Positions 26,100 to 35,528 are shown, counted from the first letter of the stretch. The stretch is 64,000 bases of DNA from Nitrosopumilus zosterae (GCF_025998175.1 NZ_AP026695.1:1242760-1306759); one strand, 5' to 3'. Translations and numbers: made by a program. The notes: generated by a model from the sequence alone, not told the origin.

Positions 26100-26393
26100 G
26101 GAATTAGTCTCTTAAAATGTATTTGTGATGAGACAAGGTTTGGAATCCTAGAGTTACTGCAGAAAAACAAGGAATTGTGCGTAAATGATTTTGTCGAGAA
26201 ATTAAAAAAAGATCAACCGCTAGTGTCACACCATCTAAAGACATTGAAAAAATGCGGCATTGTCAAATCAAGAGATGAAGGAAAAAAGGCAATGTATTCA
26301 ATTTCAAATAATCAATTATCAGTGTTAATATCAAATATTACAAATGCAAGTAAAAAAATTCCGGTTTTGTGTTCTGAGGATTCCTGTTGTTAA
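26094..26393 (+). CDS. arsR: ArsR-family repressor with Cys-rich C-terminus
   Basis: 99-aa winged helix: CICDETRFGILELLQKN, then the recognition helix QPLVSHHLKTLKKCGIVKSRDEGKKAMY. The C-terminus ends CSEDSCC, three cysteines in seven residues, with further Cys at the N-terminus (KCICDE). This could be the arsenite-sensing site at a non-classical position. Divergent from arsC-aquaporin. Its stop overlaps the converging sbtB gene by 4 bases. Confidence 0.88.
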   Translation: MNGISLLKCICDETRFGILELLQKNKELCVNDFVEKLKKDQPLVSHHLKTLKKCGIVKSRDEGKKAMYSISNNQLSVLISNITNASKKIPVLCSEDSCC

Positions 26394-26692
26394 AACTTTT
26401 CAGTCCTAACAACACCAACATCACTAACATAAAGTACAATAGCAAAATTTGCAAACAGCGTTCTAGATATTTCTTCAACAACATCAGATAGTTTCTCTTC
26501 GTGCATAATTACTTCAACTTTAACATTTTTTTCATTTTTAAAACCCTGACCACGTAACCCACGTGCGCCATTTCCATCAACCTCATAAGTTGTATATCCT
26601 GTTATTTCATGATTTTTTAAAATTTCAAGAATATTTTTTTGAGCAAGAATTTCACATACGATCGTAAGCAATTTTACATTGTAGAGTTTCAT
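26390..26692 (-). CDS. sbtB: PII-like protein partner of bicarbonate transporter (SbtB type)
   Basis: 100-aa ferredoxin-like PII-superfamily protein: strand VKLLTIVCEILAQKNILEILKNHEITGYTTYEV, a T-loop-like segment GNGARGLRGQGFKNEKN, then VEVIMHEEKLSDVVEEISRTLF. Its ATG overlaps the sbtA stop. This is the SbtA-SbtB arrangement in which SbtB binds adenine nucleotides and regulates HCO3- uptake. The C-terminal Cys loop of cyanobacterial SbtB is absent. Confidence 0.82.
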   Translation of the reverse strand: MKLYNVKLLTIVCEILAQKNILEILKNHEITGYTTYEVDGNGARGLRGQGFKNEKNVKVEVIMHEEKLSDVVEEISRTLFANFAIVLYVSDVGVVRTEKF

Positions 26693-27774
26693 ATCCAGTC
26701 CTTTATGACATAATTGAATAAGTCTATCGATCCTTCTCCGGTGTGAACAAAAGATGAGATTGCAAACATTATTGGCAATAATACAATGATGTTGTAAGGA
26801 AATGTAATTCCCAGTGCAGAGGTAATGTAAAGACTAGGTTTTGCTTGAGGGATTGTATGACGCAATACTGCAGGCGCTGCAATAAATGAAGCGCTGGCCA
26901 ACAACAAACCAAACATCACTGCACCACCAAGACTTAATCCCAGTACGGTTGCAACTAAAACTCCAACAATTCCATTAAAAGTAGGCATAATTACTGCAAA
27001 TGCAGTCAAAAAAATACCCACTTTTTTCATATCATCTAATCTTTGACCTGCAATGATTCCCATTTCAATCATGAAGATCACTATAGCACCGGTAAACATT
27101 TCATCAAAAACAATTTTGATTGAACTAAATCCATTTTCCCCAATAATGTATCCTATGATGATGCTTCCAAGCAGAATGACGATAGCTTTGCCAGTGATTG
27201 ATTCATGTAAAACTTGAGACAGTTTTGTTTTGCTACTCTGTATTCCAATTTCAATGTCAGAGGCATCATCTGCTGTAAAAGATTTTTTCTTTACTTTGAT
27301 TTGTTTTGAAACTGCCATGTTAGTCAAAAATATTGCCAGGATAAATGCAAGGGGCTCCAGCACAGCTAGGATAGCTGCAAGATATCCTTCTGATGAAACA
27401 CCTTGGTTTTTAAGAAAAGATAATCCAACTGAAAAAGTTACAGCACCTACTGCACCATATGTAGATGCTAAAGCATACGAATCAAAGATATTGAATTTTC
27501 CCAGTCTTCTCAGAATTTGGTAGTGGTTTAACGTAAACAAAAGCGAAAGTCCAATTGCGGCCAACATTGGAATCAGCATATTCTCAAATCCAGTATTCCT
27601 CATCTCAATTCCGCCATGAAGACCAATTGCGGCTAAAAGATAGATTGGTAGAAATTCAGAAATTGCTTCAGGTATTTTCAAATCAGATTTTATTCTAGCT
27701 GCAATGATTCCAAACAAAAAGAACAGAATAATTGGAGTAAGGAGATTAGATTGAATTAATTGTAAAATATCCAT
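26689..27774 (-). CDS. sbtA: SbtA-type (DUF897) sodium-dependent bicarbonate transporter
   Basis: 361-aa membrane protein with about ten hydrophobic helices in two halves. SEFLPIYLLAAIGLHGGIEM, the TYGAVGAVTFSVGLSFL stretch and FNGIVGVLVATVLGLSLGGAVMFGLLLASASFIAAPA are SbtA-like. A cytoplasmic linker follows helix five (SKQIKVKKKSFTADDASDIE). Paired with sbtB. It would feed inorganic carbon to the 3-hydroxypropionate/4-hydroxybutyrate cycle expected in ammonia-oxidising archaea. Confidence 0.88.
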   Translation of the reverse strand: MDILQLIQSNLLTPIILFFLFGIIAARIKSDLKIPEAISEFLPIYLLAAIGLHGGIEMRNTGFENMLIPMLAAIGLSLLFTLNHYQILRRLGKFNIFDSYALASTYGAVGAVTFSVGLSFLKNQGVSSEGYLAAILAVLEPLAFILAIFLTNMAVSKQIKVKKKSFTADDASDIEIGIQSSKTKLSQVLHESITGKAIVILLGSIIIGYIIGENGFSSIKIVFDEMFTGAIVIFMIEMGIIAGQRLDDMKKVGIFLTAFAVIMPTFNGIVGVLVATVLGLSLGGAVMFGLLLASASFIAAPAVLRHTIPQAKPSLYITSALGITFPYNIIVLLPIMFAISSFVHTGEGSIDLFNYVIKDWI

Positions 27775-27821
27775 TGCAATATTTCAAAAAATTTTGGCCA
27801 GAATAAAAATTAATGTATGAT

Positions 27822-28481
27822 TCAGTCTTGTTTTGTATGTGATGCTATTCGTTCTTCACTAGGTCGGTGCTTTCCAGTGACTATGTAATTTATTGCATCA
27901 CTCATGAATACTGCATGATCACCGATGCGTTCCAAATATCTCAGCAATAGTGCCTCTGCCAAAGCACATTTTGTATTATTTGATTCAATTAGTTTCGGCA
28001 ATCGTTCTTTGTATATCCTATCAATTACTTTTTCATCTTCTCTAATTTTGATTGCTTTGCGAACATCAAGTTCTGCAAAGGACAGCACCGCTTCTTTTAT
28101 CATGTGCTTTACTTTTTTTGTAGATTCAACAAGTGACGCATTGGTACATTCTGAAACATCACCAAACAAATCTCTAACTTGGGTTATATCGTAAGCATAT
28201 CTTCCAAATCTAGAAAAAGCATAAGATATTTCAGTGGAAGATCTTATGAACCTAAAATCATCTGCAACTGGCTGGTATTTTAAAAGCATATCAAAGGTCA
28301 AATCTTCAACTTCATAGTACTTTGAACGAATGGAATTAGACAATGAATGGACTTTATCTATTGTGTTTGTTCCATCAAGATAAGAGTCAATTGCAAGAGA
28401 TATTGATTCTACTACCATATCACCCATCTCCCCCATGATAAAAGAGAGTTTTTGAAGAGAAGGATCAATTAAACGAGTCAT
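27822..28481 (-). CDS. phoU: Phosphate transport regulator PhoU
   Basis: 219-aa all-helical protein of two PhoU three-helix repeats. Metal-binding/charged motifs are near LRYLERIGDHAVFMSDAINYIVTG, and RFIRSSTEISYAFSRFGRYAYDI is in the first repeat. It modulates the Pst transporter. One base after pstB, last in pstC-pstA-pstB-phoU. Confidence 0.93.
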   Translation of the reverse strand: MTRLIDPSLQKLSFIMGEMGDMVVESISLAIDSYLDGTNTIDKVHSLSNSIRSKYYEVEDLTFDMLLKYQPVADDFRFIRSSTEISYAFSRFGRYAYDITQVRDLFGDVSECTNASLVESTKKVKHMIKEAVLSFAELDVRKAIKIREDEKVIDRIYKERLPKLIESNNTKCALAEALLLRYLERIGDHAVFMSDAINYIVTGKHRPSEERIASHTKQD

Positions 28482-29315
28482 TTATCCGAAATGCCCCTTC
28501 ACATATTTTGCAGTCAAATCATTTTTTGGATCTGTAAAGAGTTTTTTTGTTTCTCTAAATTCAATTAGATCACCCAAATACATGAAACCAGTGTAATCAG
28601 ACACCCTGACTGCCTGTTGCATGTTATGTGTTACAATGATTATGGTATACTCTTTTTTTAATTCAGTAATTGTTTCCTCAATTTTTTGAGTTGCAATAGG
28701 ATCTAGTGCGGATGCCGGTTCGTCCATCAACAAAACTTCAGGCTGTATTGCCAAGGCTCGCGCAATACATAGACGTTGCTGTTGGCCTCCAGACAACTCA
28801 ATAGCAGATTTGTTCAAGTCATTTTTTACTTCATCCCACAAATAAGCCATTTTTAGCGAATCTTCTACTATTTCATTTAGAATTTTTTTGTCTCGCACGC
28901 CGTTTAGTTTCAAACCTGCTGTAACATTATCATAAATTGACATTGTTGGGAATGGGTTTGGTTTTTGAAAAACCATTCCAACTTTTCTTCGGTGATAAAT
29001 AGGATCTATGGATTTATCATAAAGATCAATGTTATCAATCATCACTTTTCCTTCAACTTTGGCATTTTTTGTCATGTCATGCATTCTGTTAAGACATCGC
29101 AGGAAGGTAGTTTTGCCACATCCGGACGGGCCAATAAGGGCCGTAACAGATTTTTCTTTAAACTTCATTGTAACATTTTTGACTGCAGGAATTCCATCAT
29201 AACTAATTGTAACATTTTCTGCAATCATTTTGTATTTTTCAGAATCAACAACAGATGACGAAGATGATGGAATTTGTTCTTCGGTATTTGCAGATTTAAT
29301 ACTCAACGCGGTCAA
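28482..29315 (-). CDS. pstB: Phosphate ABC transporter ATPase PstB
   Basis: 277 aa. Walker [11 protein letters not shown]-loop [19 protein letters not shown] (PstB-specific), signature [16 protein letters not shown], Walker [14 protein letters not shown] and [17 protein letters not shown]. An N-terminal Ser-rich extension of about 30 residues precedes the domain. Overlaps the pstA stop by 4 bases. Confidence 0.96.
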   Translation of the reverse strand: MTALSIKSANTEEQIPSSSSSVVDSEKYKMIAENVTISYDGIPAVKNVTMKFKEKSVTALIGPSGCGKTTFLRCLNRMHDMTKNAKVEGKVMIDNIDLYDKSIDPIYHRRKVGMVFQKPNPFPTMSIYDNVTAGLKLNGVRDKKILNEIVEDSLKMAYLWDEVKNDLNKSAIELSGGQQQRLCIARALAIQPEVLLMDEPASALDPIATQKIEETITELKKEYTIIIVTHNMQQAVRVSDYTGFMYLGDLIEFRETKKLFTDPKNDLTAKYVKGHFG

Positions 29316-30241
29316 TTTTTAGCATGCACTCCTTTCTTAATTAATTGTCTGAAAATTCCTGGCTTTCCCTTTCTATTTGCAAAAAAGTATCTAACTGCCA
29401 GATTAATTCCCAGAATTATTATAATTAAAACTAGAGCGGAACCCCAACCCTGTAATTGTGCACTGTCATAAGGCAGCAAAGACAATCTCCAAATTCTCAA
29501 AGGCAGTGCGTCCATTGGAACATCCATGCTGCTAAAGAATTGGCTGCTTCCAAGAATAGTCATAATTAACGGAGCAGTCTCACCGCCAATTCTTGATACA
29601 GACAATAAAATTCCAGTGATCATTCCGCTTTTTGCAGCAGAAATTACAATTCTAAAAGTAATTACCCATTTTTTCAAACCCAGAGCAGTTCCAGCTTCAC
29701 GATAAGTCACAGGAACCATTTTCAGAGATTCTTCAGTAGTTCTTGCAACAATGGGGAACATGATTAAAGATAATGCAAATGCACCTGCCCATACTGAGAA
29801 ATGACCAAGAAGCAACACAATTACTAAAAATGCAAAGATGCCAAGAACAATAGATGGAAATTCCATGAACACATCGTTGAAGAATCTTATACTTCGTGCA
29901 AGTCTATTATCACCATATTCAGATAGATAAATTCCAGACATTACACCTATTGGGACACCAATTAAGCTTGAAAGTCCAATTATTATCATAGTACCCTGAA
30001 TTGCAGGTCCAATGCCACCTTCACCAGAACCAATAGAACCAGGTACTTCGGTTAAAAATTCATAGCTTATTGCAGCAAATCCATTTTTGAATACTTCAAC
30101 TAGAATGCTTCCAAGAGGAATAATTGCAATTATCACACATGCAAAAACTATGATTCGAACTATTTTATCAACAACAAGTCTTTTCTCTACATTATTTTTG
30201 AATAGGGTCCGATACTCTTGCCTTTTTTCATTAGTACTCAA
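29312..30241 (-). CDS. pstA: Phosphate ABC transporter permease PstA
   Basis: 309-aa permease with about six helices and the EAA loop [44 protein letters not shown] and [14 protein letters not shown] are typical of PstA. It forms the membrane channel with PstC. Coupled by 4-base overlaps at both ends. Confidence 0.95.
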   Translation of the reverse strand: MSTNEKRQEYRTLFKNNVEKRLVVDKIVRIIVFACVIIAIIPLGSILVEVFKNGFAAISYEFLTEVPGSIGSGEGGIGPAIQGTMIIIGLSSLIGVPIGVMSGIYLSEYGDNRLARSIRFFNDVFMEFPSIVLGIFAFLVIVLLLGHFSVWAGAFALSLIMFPIVARTTEESLKMVPVTYREAGTALGLKKWVITFRIVISAAKSGMITGILLSVSRIGGETAPLIMTILGSSQFFSSMDVPMDALPLRIWRLSLLPYDSAQLQGWGSALVLIIIILGINLAVRYFFANRKGKPGIFRQLIKKGVHAKN

Positions 30242-31215
30242 TTGTTAATTGCACCCTCCTTTACTTTCATCATTCTAGTTACCAGCAAGTGTGCAACTAC
30301 ATTGATTGCAATTGCAATGAGCAAAAGAATCAGTGCAACTCCAATTAAAGCAGGAAGATGCAATGATGCAGGGGATGCTTCAACAAATTCATTGGCAATG
30401 ATACTAGACATTGTTTGACTTGGTTTGAATAGAGACGAAGTGATTGCAGATATGCCAGTTGCATTGCCAATCAACATCGTAACTGCCATTGTTTCACCAA
30501 CAGCTCTTCCAAGTCCAAGAATCGATGCACCAATCAAACCAGTTTTAGAGTATGGGAATACGGCTAGCTTGAACATTTCCCATTTTGTTGCGCCTAACAT
30601 GTATGCAGCTTCTCTTTGTTGTTGAGGTACTGCCTTCATCACTTCACGAGATACTGCTGAAACGGTTGGAATAATCATTATAGCTAAAATTATACTTGCA
30701 GTAATTATGTCAAGACCAAAAGGAGTTCCCGAGAATAAAAATATGGAATCACCAAATAAATTGTGCAGTGGTTCTTCTACCCAGTCCTTAAAGTAAATTC
30801 TAAAAACAAAAAGTCCCCATAATCCATAAATCACACTTGGAACTGCAGCTAAAAGCTCAACAATAAAACCCAGGGGGCCGCCTATTTTTGCAGGAGCATC
30901 AGAGATGAACATTGCAATTCCAATACTTAGTGGAACGCCAATCAACATTGCAAGTGAGGCAGTAACTAGGGTACCAAAGATGTAGGGCAATGCGCCAAAA
31001 GATTCCCTACCTTCAACTGCATTCCAATCAGTACTAGTGATAAATGACAATCCATCTTCCTCCCAAATCGGATATGACTCAGAGACCAATTGAAAAACCA
31101 ACAATGCAATCATGACTAAAACATAAACGCCTGCCACAGTTGCGCCAATCTTGAAAATTTTATCTGAAATTTGGCGTTTACCATGCTTTTCAGGATTTAG
31201 ATTAATCCGTTCCAC
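30238..31215 (-). CDS. pstC: Phosphate ABC transporter permease PstC
   Basis: 325-aa permease; the EAA loop is QQQREAAYMLGATKWEMFKLAVFPYSKTGLIGA, with GLGRAVGETMAVTMLIGN after it. First gene of the operon. Upstream, CTATATAG (31280-31287) is probably its TATA element, leaving a leader of roughly 40 bases. pstS is not in this operon but 3 kb further on. Confidence 0.95.
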   Translation of the reverse strand: MERINLNPEKHGKRQISDKIFKIGATVAGVYVLVMIALLVFQLVSESYPIWEEDGLSFITSTDWNAVEGRESFGALPYIFGTLVTASLAMLIGVPLSIGIAMFISDAPAKIGGPLGFIVELLAAVPSVIYGLWGLFVFRIYFKDWVEEPLHNLFGDSIFLFSGTPFGLDIITASIILAIMIIPTVSAVSREVMKAVPQQQREAAYMLGATKWEMFKLAVFPYSKTGLIGASILGLGRAVGETMAVTMLIGNATGISAITSSLFKPSQTMSSIIANEFVEASPASLHLPALIGVALILLLIAIAINVVAHLLVTRMMKVKEGAINN

Positions 31216-31263
31216 ATAATTCAGGCATGAAAATGGAGTTATCTAATATTTGATCATATTTTA

Positions 31264-31290
31264 CGAGAACGTTATAGTTCTATATAGTTC
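31264..31290. promoter_or_regulatory. Divergent promoter of pstCAB-phoU and the PhoU-like gene
   Basis: AGAAC-GTTATA-GTTCT is a 5-bp-arm inverted repeat directly followed by CTATATAG (31280-31287). On the minus strand this reads CTATATAG followed by AACTATAAC. The same CTATATAG core occurs upstream of pstS and of the 533-aa secreted gene, suggesting shared phosphate-responsive promoters. Confidence 0.45.
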
Positions 31291-31334
31291 CTCATCTAAA
31301 TTGTAAATAAGTAAAATTTCTCAATAGATTTTAG

Positions 31335-32381
31335 TTGGAAACGTTAGAAAGTTCCAAGCAGACAAGACGAATGCAGCTTAGTGGAGGCTCTACATACATT
31401 ATTTCTCTTCCAAAGAATTGGATTGAAGAGTTAAAGATCAAAGTCGGGGAAAATGTCACGATTATTAAAAATTCTAACAAATCATTAACGCTTATCCCTA
31501 AAGAGGGGGAAAATCAAACAAAAAAAAGTACAGCAGTCATACTATCTAATCAAAAAGATTCGGGGGAATCAATAAAGAGGAAAATTATTGCAGCATATCT
31601 TTCAGGTTACAAAACCATCAAAATTACAACAAAAGGGATGAGAATTCCAGCAGAACATTCTAGGAGTATCAGAGAGTTGGTCAGGTCGACTATGATTGGA
31701 ACAGAGATTGTAGAATCAAGTTCTGAAAATATCATCATCCAAATCCTCACCAGACTTCCAGAATTATCATTTGAGACTGCATTGAAGAGAATGTATTTGA
31801 TGGCAAATAACATGGTACTTGAAGCAATAGAGGCACTAGAAGAGGCAGATACGAGTCATGCAGATGAAGTTGCAAATATGGATGACGAAGTAGATAGATT
31901 TGGACTGTATATGAGGCGCAATTTAGTTCTAGCAGTAGGAAATGAAAATTTTCTACAAGACATGGGACTAAGAAAACCATCTGATTGTTTAGGACATAGG
32001 GCCATAGTTAGCAGAATTGAAAGAATTGCAGATCATGCGTCATTAATTGCAAAAAGAACAAAATTCATTGAAGGCAAAATAGATTCAAAAATTTTTGTAA
32101 AAATAAAAAAACTCTCAGAGAAATCACTTGAAGTATTTGAGAAATCAATTATGGCGGTTCAAGAGCATGATTTTGAAAAAGGAGAAAAGGTGGCAGAAAA
32201 AGTCTATCAAGTGATCGAGGAGGAAAAACAAATTATGAGCAAAATCAAAGAAACAGAGAAAAATTCCACAATAATCAGATTTGTATTAGAAGACTTGAGA
32301 AGGATTGCAGAGTATTCAAGCGATATTGCCGAAGTCGCAATAGATGAAAATATTCAAAATATCATTACAGAAGAAAGATAA
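31335..32381 (+). CDS. PhoU-like regulator with N-terminal AbrB/SpoVT domain
   Basis: 348 aa. Residues about 10-55 (RRMQLSGGSTYIISLPKNWIEEL..GENVTII) are a swapped-hairpin AbrB-like DNA-binding domain. Residues about 120-345 are two PhoU-like helical repeats with VSRIERIADHASLIAKRT and VLEDLRRIAEYSSDIAEVAI. It may sense phosphate status through PhoU repeats and bind promoters directly; archaea lack PhoB. TTG start. Divergent from pstC. Confidence 0.85.
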   Translation: METLESSKQTRRMQLSGGSTYIISLPKNWIEELKIKVGENVTIIKNSNKSLTLIPKEGENQTKKSTAVILSNQKDSGESIKRKIIAAYLSGYKTIKITTKGMRIPAEHSRSIRELVRSTMIGTEIVESSSENIIIQILTRLPELSFETALKRMYLMANNMVLEAIEALEEADTSHADEVANMDDEVDRFGLYMRRNLVLAVGNENFLQDMGLRKPSDCLGHRAIVSRIERIADHASLIAKRTKFIEGKIDSKIFVKIKKLSEKSLEVFEKSIMAVQEHDFEKGEKVAEKVYQVIEEEKQIMSKIKETEKNSTIIRFVLEDLRRIAEYSSDIAEVAIDENIQNIITEER

Positions 32382-32411
32382 TTAAAAAAATAAAAGAAAA
32401 AGAAAAAAAGT

Positions 32412-34013
32412 CTACTCTACGTAGAATCCTTTAGCCCAGTCATCAGTCTTTCTCAAATCACTGGTGCTAGAAGTTTTTGCTTTTTTGATATTGAACATTG
32501 CATCGTATGCGGGATTGTTTGGACTGTATCCTTGACATTCAAAGTCAAAAATATTTTCTAGTGCGAATTTATTTTTAACATAACTCTCTTCAGAATTTGG
32601 GTTTGTAGAAACATCGTAATCTGTTGCCCTACAGCTTGAATAGTTAAAACCACGAATTTCTTTTTCGCCAGACACTATCTTGACATCAATGTCAACTAGA
32701 TCACGGTTTTTAGTTCCGATTATTCCTTGAACTTTTAACCCGTCATCAACATGCTTGTAGAGCATCGGATAATCACCTACAATTCCTCTCAGCTCAACAG
32801 TTGGATATGCTGTCTTTCTTGTAAATTCTGTTCCAACGTCCTCTGTGGATGTAAGCACAGTACTTTGTTTGAACATGGAAAACTCTACAGTTTCCACGCC
32901 ATAGTCAAAAGTAAATGTAACAAAAGCACTCAAATCCTTAGCGGTGTTTTGAAGTGGTTCCTCATACTCATTTACAATCGTAGTTGTTTGCCAAGCAGTG
33001 TCTCCCTGAAGAGAATCATAATTCATATTCAATGGTTTCAGACCTGAACATTCAAATCCTAATTGATATGCGGTTACAAATCCACTCTTTTTTGTAAATC
33101 CTTCTTCTTTATCTGTAAGAGTTGTAATTTTTGCACTCTCTACATGACAACTTCTGAAATCGAATCCTCGCAATGTTTTATCACCATTAGTAAATTCTAC
33201 TAATGCATCAAAATCATCATTAGATTGTGCAGTTAGTCCGGATACTTTTCTAGCGTTATCAATTTTGCTTTGCAACATTGGATAATTATCCAAAACTCCT
33301 TCTACTGTGAATTCAGCCTTTGCATTTCGTCCAGTTTCACCATATCCTGAAACTAGATTAAATGATGGGAATTCAATCCTCTCCTTTCCTTCATTAAAGG
33401 AGAAGGTTACTGAAGTTTTCACATCGTTTGCATATTTGAATGGAGATTCACCATGATCTATAATGGTTCCAGAAACAATTTTTGCTGAATCATTATTGGA
33501 ATTTAGTCCACTACATACAAAGTCAATTTTATCAACTATTGCAAACCCGACACCAGCAAAATAACTTTCATAGTCATTTGAGTCAAGTGTTTCGACTTGA
33601 TAGTTGTCAACTCTACAATTGGTATAAACAAGAGAGACTACATTTTCACCGTTTTTTACAAAATTAGCATCAACATCAAAGTATTTGAACTGATGATCAA
33701 ATGCTGCGTTTGAAGAACGGTAAATATACGCCTCATCCATTGCCTTGTGCAATAATGGGGAATCTGCCACAGTACCTTCTACTGAAAATGAAACGCCAGC
33801 ATCATCAACCATATTTTCACCCATTGTAAAAACAGGGAATTCATATGTTTCAGTTCCATCTCGGAATTGAAATGTCAATACCGGCATTACATCGCCAATC
33901 ATTTGGTATCCTTCACTTTCTTCTGCATACGCATTTGAAAGGTCAAAAGAAGTTACGGCAAATAATGCAACAATGCTAAAAATTGCAATGTTCTTTGCGT
34001 TTTTGTAAGTCAT
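32412..34013 (-). CDS. Secreted protein with three homologous domains
   Basis: 533 aa with a signal peptide (hydrophobic residues 8-30, cleavage near AYA-EE). Three copies of a roughly 150-residue unit follow, about 40-190, 195-345 and 355-510. Each contains 'VTF.F..G.E..EFP.F', 'F.VEG...D.P.L', a 'R.F....C' Cys and a final 'F.C.G' Cys, so each unit likely has one disulfide. No known family recognised. Placed between pst genes with a pst-like TATA region, it may be phosphate-starvation induced. Confidence 0.75.
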   Translation of the reverse strand: MTYKNAKNIAIFSIVALFAVTSFDLSNAYAEESEGYQMIGDVMPVLTFQFRDGTETYEFPVFTMGENMVDDAGVSFSVEGTVADSPLLHKAMDEAYIYRSSNAAFDHQFKYFDVDANFVKNGENVVSLVYTNCRVDNYQVETLDSNDYESYFAGVGFAIVDKIDFVCSGLNSNNDSAKIVSGTIIDHGESPFKYANDVKTSVTFSFNEGKERIEFPSFNLVSGYGETGRNAKAEFTVEGVLDNYPMLQSKIDNARKVSGLTAQSNDDFDALVEFTNGDKTLRGFDFRSCHVESAKITTLTDKEEGFTKKSGFVTAYQLGFECSGLKPLNMNYDSLQGDTAWQTTTIVNEYEEPLQNTAKDLSAFVTFTFDYGVETVEFSMFKQSTVLTSTEDVGTEFTRKTAYPTVELRGIVGDYPMLYKHVDDGLKVQGIIGTKNRDLVDIDVKIVSGEKEIRGFNYSSCRATDYDVSTNPNSEESYVKNKFALENIFDFECQGYSPNNPAYDAMFNIKKAKTSSTSDLRKTDDWAKGFYVE

Positions 34014-34097
34014 TGAGAAACAAAAAAGAAATACGACCTATAAGTTGGATCCTCACTTTATCCGAGTGGAACATATGTGTAGATAGTACCCGTAATA

Positions 34098-34105
34098 CTA
34101 TATAG
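34098..34105 (-). promoter_or_regulatory. TATA element CTATATAG of the triplicated secreted protein
   Basis: Reads CTATATAGTATTACGG on the minus strand, about 85 bases before the start at 34013. The core matches those of pstC and pstS. Confidence 0.4.
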
Positions 34106-34191
34106 AGAGTTTTTGATTCTAAAGGTTTGTTTCAAGAAAATAAAATTAAAGAACAACCATATTAAAAAAATAAAATTAAAAAGGAAAGAGT

Positions 34192-35442
34192 TTAGACTTT
34201 GAGAATTCCTTGTTTAATTAGGAATTGTAGTCCGTTGATGTAGTCTTGATCAGATATCAGTCCTTCTGACCACCATTTTGCATTGTCTCTGATCCATTTT
34301 GGAATCTCTAGCGATCCAGTGCTTGCTGCTTTGTAATCCCAAAGAATTTCTCCATCATATGTTACTTTGGACAATCCTTGTTTTCCCAGTTCTACAACCT
34401 TATCGGCAAGTGGAACATATAGTAAGCTTGATGAGAATTCTTGACCATCAGTTATCATCCAATGAATCATGTGAATTACAGCTTTTGCTTGATCTTTGTT
34501 TTTAGTTACTTGTTTCAGATCATCATATACAAGAAGATATGTGAAGCTTGCAATTGGATATGAATCAGGACCGGGGGCATTAACAATTGAGACGTGAGCC
34601 CAACTATCTTCAGATGCCGGTAAAGTATCTGCCACCCCACTAGATGCAGCAGAAATACTGTCTAATGTAGGCTCGATGAATGCAGTTTTGTCAGCATTTT
34701 GAATTGATGCATAGCTCATTCCTGTTTGGAATGCATATGCAAGTTCAATGTAGCCAATCGCATATTCAGTAGATTTCACAATTCCAGCAACACCTTCATT
34801 TCCTGCTGATGCAAGACCTGTAGGCCATGGAACCGATTTTCCTGCACCTATCTTCTCATCCCAAGTTGGGCTGACTGTAGTTAGGTAATCTGTAAAGACG
34901 AATGTTGTCCCAGAACCGTCAGATCTATGTGCGGTAACAATATCTTTGGCAGGAAGATTCAATCCAGGATTTTCTGCAGTGATTGCAGGGTCATTCCATT
35001 TTGTAATTTCTCCCAAGAATATTTTAGAGACAACATCTGCTGTTAGTTTTAGTCCTTTGTTTGGAACTTCAGGGATGTTGTAAGCAACTACTACTCCGCC
35101 GATTGATTCAGGGATGTGTAGTGTTCCCGGAGCTAACTCTCTTTCAGATTCCTTCATAGGGGCATCGGATGCTGCAAAGTTTACGGTTTTTTCAATGTGT
35201 TGTTTAATTCCACCGCCACTTCCAATCGATTGATAGTTGAGATTTACATTGTTGTATGCATTTTTGTACTCAACTCTCCACAAATCAATCAGAGGGAATG
35301 GAAACGTTGCACCTGCCCCTGTCAAATTAAATTCAACGTTTGGGTTAGGTGCATCTGGCATTGAAGAAGCGTTTGCGTTTAATGGTGGCAAGATAGCAAC
35401 AAGTGTTGCGATCAAAAGTATCGATGTTATTTTTGCTCTCAT
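34192..35442 (-). CDS. pstS: Phosphate-binding protein PstS with C-terminal WWSEG-type motif
   Basis: 416-aa exported substrate-binding protein. Signal peptide to about ANA-SS. Phosphate-binding loops are GAGATFPFPLIDLW, GSGGGIKQHIEKTVNFAASDAP and AHRSDGSGTTFVFTDYL. The last 37 residues (IPKWIRDNAKWWSEG..., ending LIKQGILKV) are the same module that ends the secreted proteins at 44.8 and 51.8 kb, and is not part of PstS elsewhere. It could anchor the binder to the S-layer or membrane. Own promoter. Confidence 0.93.
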   Translation of the reverse strand: MRAKITSILLIATLVAILPPLNANASSMPDAPNPNVEFNLTGAGATFPFPLIDLWRVEYKNAYNNVNLNYQSIGSGGGIKQHIEKTVNFAASDAPMKESERELAPGTLHIPESIGGVVVAYNIPEVPNKGLKLTADVVSKIFLGEITKWNDPAITAENPGLNLPAKDIVTAHRSDGSGTTFVFTDYLTTVSPTWDEKIGAGKSVPWPTGLASAGNEGVAGIVKSTEYAIGYIELAYAFQTGMSYASIQNADKTAFIEPTLDSISAASSGVADTLPASEDSWAHVSIVNAPGPDSYPIASFTYLLVYDDLKQVTKNKDQAKAVIHMIHWMITDGQEFSSSLLYVPLADKVVELGKQGLSKVTYDGEILWDYKAASTGSLEIPKWIRDNAKWWSEGLISDQDYINGLQFLIKQGILKV

Positions 35443-35515
35443 TGAACTAACGTGTTTAGAAATTTATTTACAAATATCAATAATAGATTACGAAAAAACA
35501 AGATCACCCTGTTTA

Positions 35516-35523
35516 CTATATAG
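35516..35523 (-). promoter_or_regulatory. TATA element CTATATAG of pstS
   Basis: Reads CTATATAGTAAACAGG on the minus strand, about 75 bases before the pstS start. Same core as at 31280 and 34098. Confidence 0.4.
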
Positions 35524-35528
35524 ATTAT

